From Methanobacteriota archaeon (GTDB lineage Archaea; Thermoplasmatota; Poseidoniia; Poseidoniales; Thalassarchaeaceae): 7,920 nucleotides of DNA. Location: contig JACNFL010000226.1 in the NCBI GenBank assembly GCA_014384685.1, positions 1-7,920 of the forward strand, read 5' to 3'. Below are positions 7,754 through 7,920 of this stretch, piece after piece. The translations under genes and the position numbers were made by a program. The notes beneath the pieces are model-generated. The model did no database searches and had not been told where the DNA came from. It saw only the letters and a list, made by a program, of their open reading frames with translations. Within the stretch, counting starts at the first letter, position 1. Every line of letters starts with the position of its first letter.

Positions 7754-7760
7754 AGGTGAT
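7754..7760 (+). promoter_or_regulatory. SD-like AGGTGAT before the last gene
   Basis: AGGTGAT is the same SD core as in front of korB. It sits 17 nt from the ATG at 7778, too far for normal use, but 2 nt from an in-frame TTG (7763) and 6 nt from an out-of-frame ATG (7767). It therefore raises doubt about which codon starts the downstream gene. Confidence 0.5.
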
Positions 7761-7777
7761 TGTTGAATGTTGGGTCT

Positions 7778-7920
7778 ATGACCCAGAGTCAAGTAAGGCA
7801 TTCTTTGCTCCTCGTCATCCTTTTGTTAGTAAGCACAGTAGGCATTCATTTTGCCATCTCTAATAACTCAAACTTGCATGATGGCGAATCAGCATTGAGT
7901 TCTAGTCCGAACTCAATGGA
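7778..7920 (+). CDS. Start of a secreted or membrane-anchored protein, cut by the window end
   Basis: An open frame runs from the ATG at 7778 to the window end (47 full codons). The N-terminus reads MTQSQVRH, then a strongly hydrophobic stretch LLLVILLLVSTVGI (residues 10-23), then HFAI and a polar Ser/Asn-rich region. This is the shape of a signal peptide or N-terminal membrane anchor with a short basic n-region. No lipobox cysteine is visible, and nothing further of the mature protein can be seen, so function is unknown. The frame is open back to 7760, after an in-frame TGA at 7757. In-frame TTG codons at 7760 and 7763 are alternative starts that would add up to six residues, and an SD-like AGGTGAT lies just before them. 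It is on the same strand as aconitase but is separated from it by a likely terminator, so it probably has its own promoter, which I could not place. Confidence 0.55.
   Translation, partial: MTQSQVRHSLLLVILLLVSTVGIHFAISNNSNLHDGESALSSSPNSM

Noticed and set aside
1..7920. Defence, mobile or other previously undescribed multi-gene system
   Set aside because: All long genes belong to known metabolic or folding families. There are no repeats of CRISPR type, no transposase or integrase, and no attachment-site duplications.

Overview
The window is a chromosomal, housekeeping-type segment with moderate GC and tightly packed genes. It most resembles a planktonic archaeon, possibly a marine Thermoplasmatota/Poseidoniia-like lineage. 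The hints are a two-gene 2-oxoacid:ferredoxin oxidoreductase, TATA-like boxes in the intergenic gaps, Shine-Dalgarno (SD) sequences that read GGTGAT, a likely TTG start, and a membrane-anchored cyclophilin with a TPR-like N-terminus. This assignment is an inference from gene content. There is no rRNA or other phylogenetic marker here, and a bacterial origin cannot be excluded.

Layout: the left part (1-3551) is a minus-strand cluster read from right to left. It comprises korA (fused gamma-alpha subunit, 3551 to 1767), korB (TPP-binding beta subunit, 1770 to 748, overlapping korA by 4 nt) and, after a 36-nt gap, an aldo/keto reductase (711 to 1) whose C-terminus runs off the window. A 263-bp divergent intergenic region (3552-3814) holds TATA-like sequences and a short perfect inverted repeat. 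The right part is on the plus strand: a TPR-TM-cyclophilin prolyl isomerase (3815-4897), then aconitase (ATG at 4984, stop at 7659), then AT-rich inverted repeats that look like a transcription end. The last gene begins around 7778, encodes a signal peptide or membrane anchor, and is cut by the window end.

Functionally, KorAB and aconitase fit the same oxidative or reductive TCA-cycle segment: citrate to isocitrate by aconitase, and 2-oxoglutarate to succinyl-CoA with ferredoxin by KorAB, if 2-oxoglutarate is its substrate. The aldo/keto reductase probably shares the KorAB transcript but need not share its pathway. The cyclophilin is a protein-folding factor, inferred to act outside the cytoplasmic membrane.

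I saw no mobile element, CRISPR array, tRNA or rRNA, and no convincing new multi-gene system. The points most worth a second look are the cyclophilin architecture, the G/C-run leader of aconitase, the translational coupling at korA/korB, and the ambiguous start region of the last gene.
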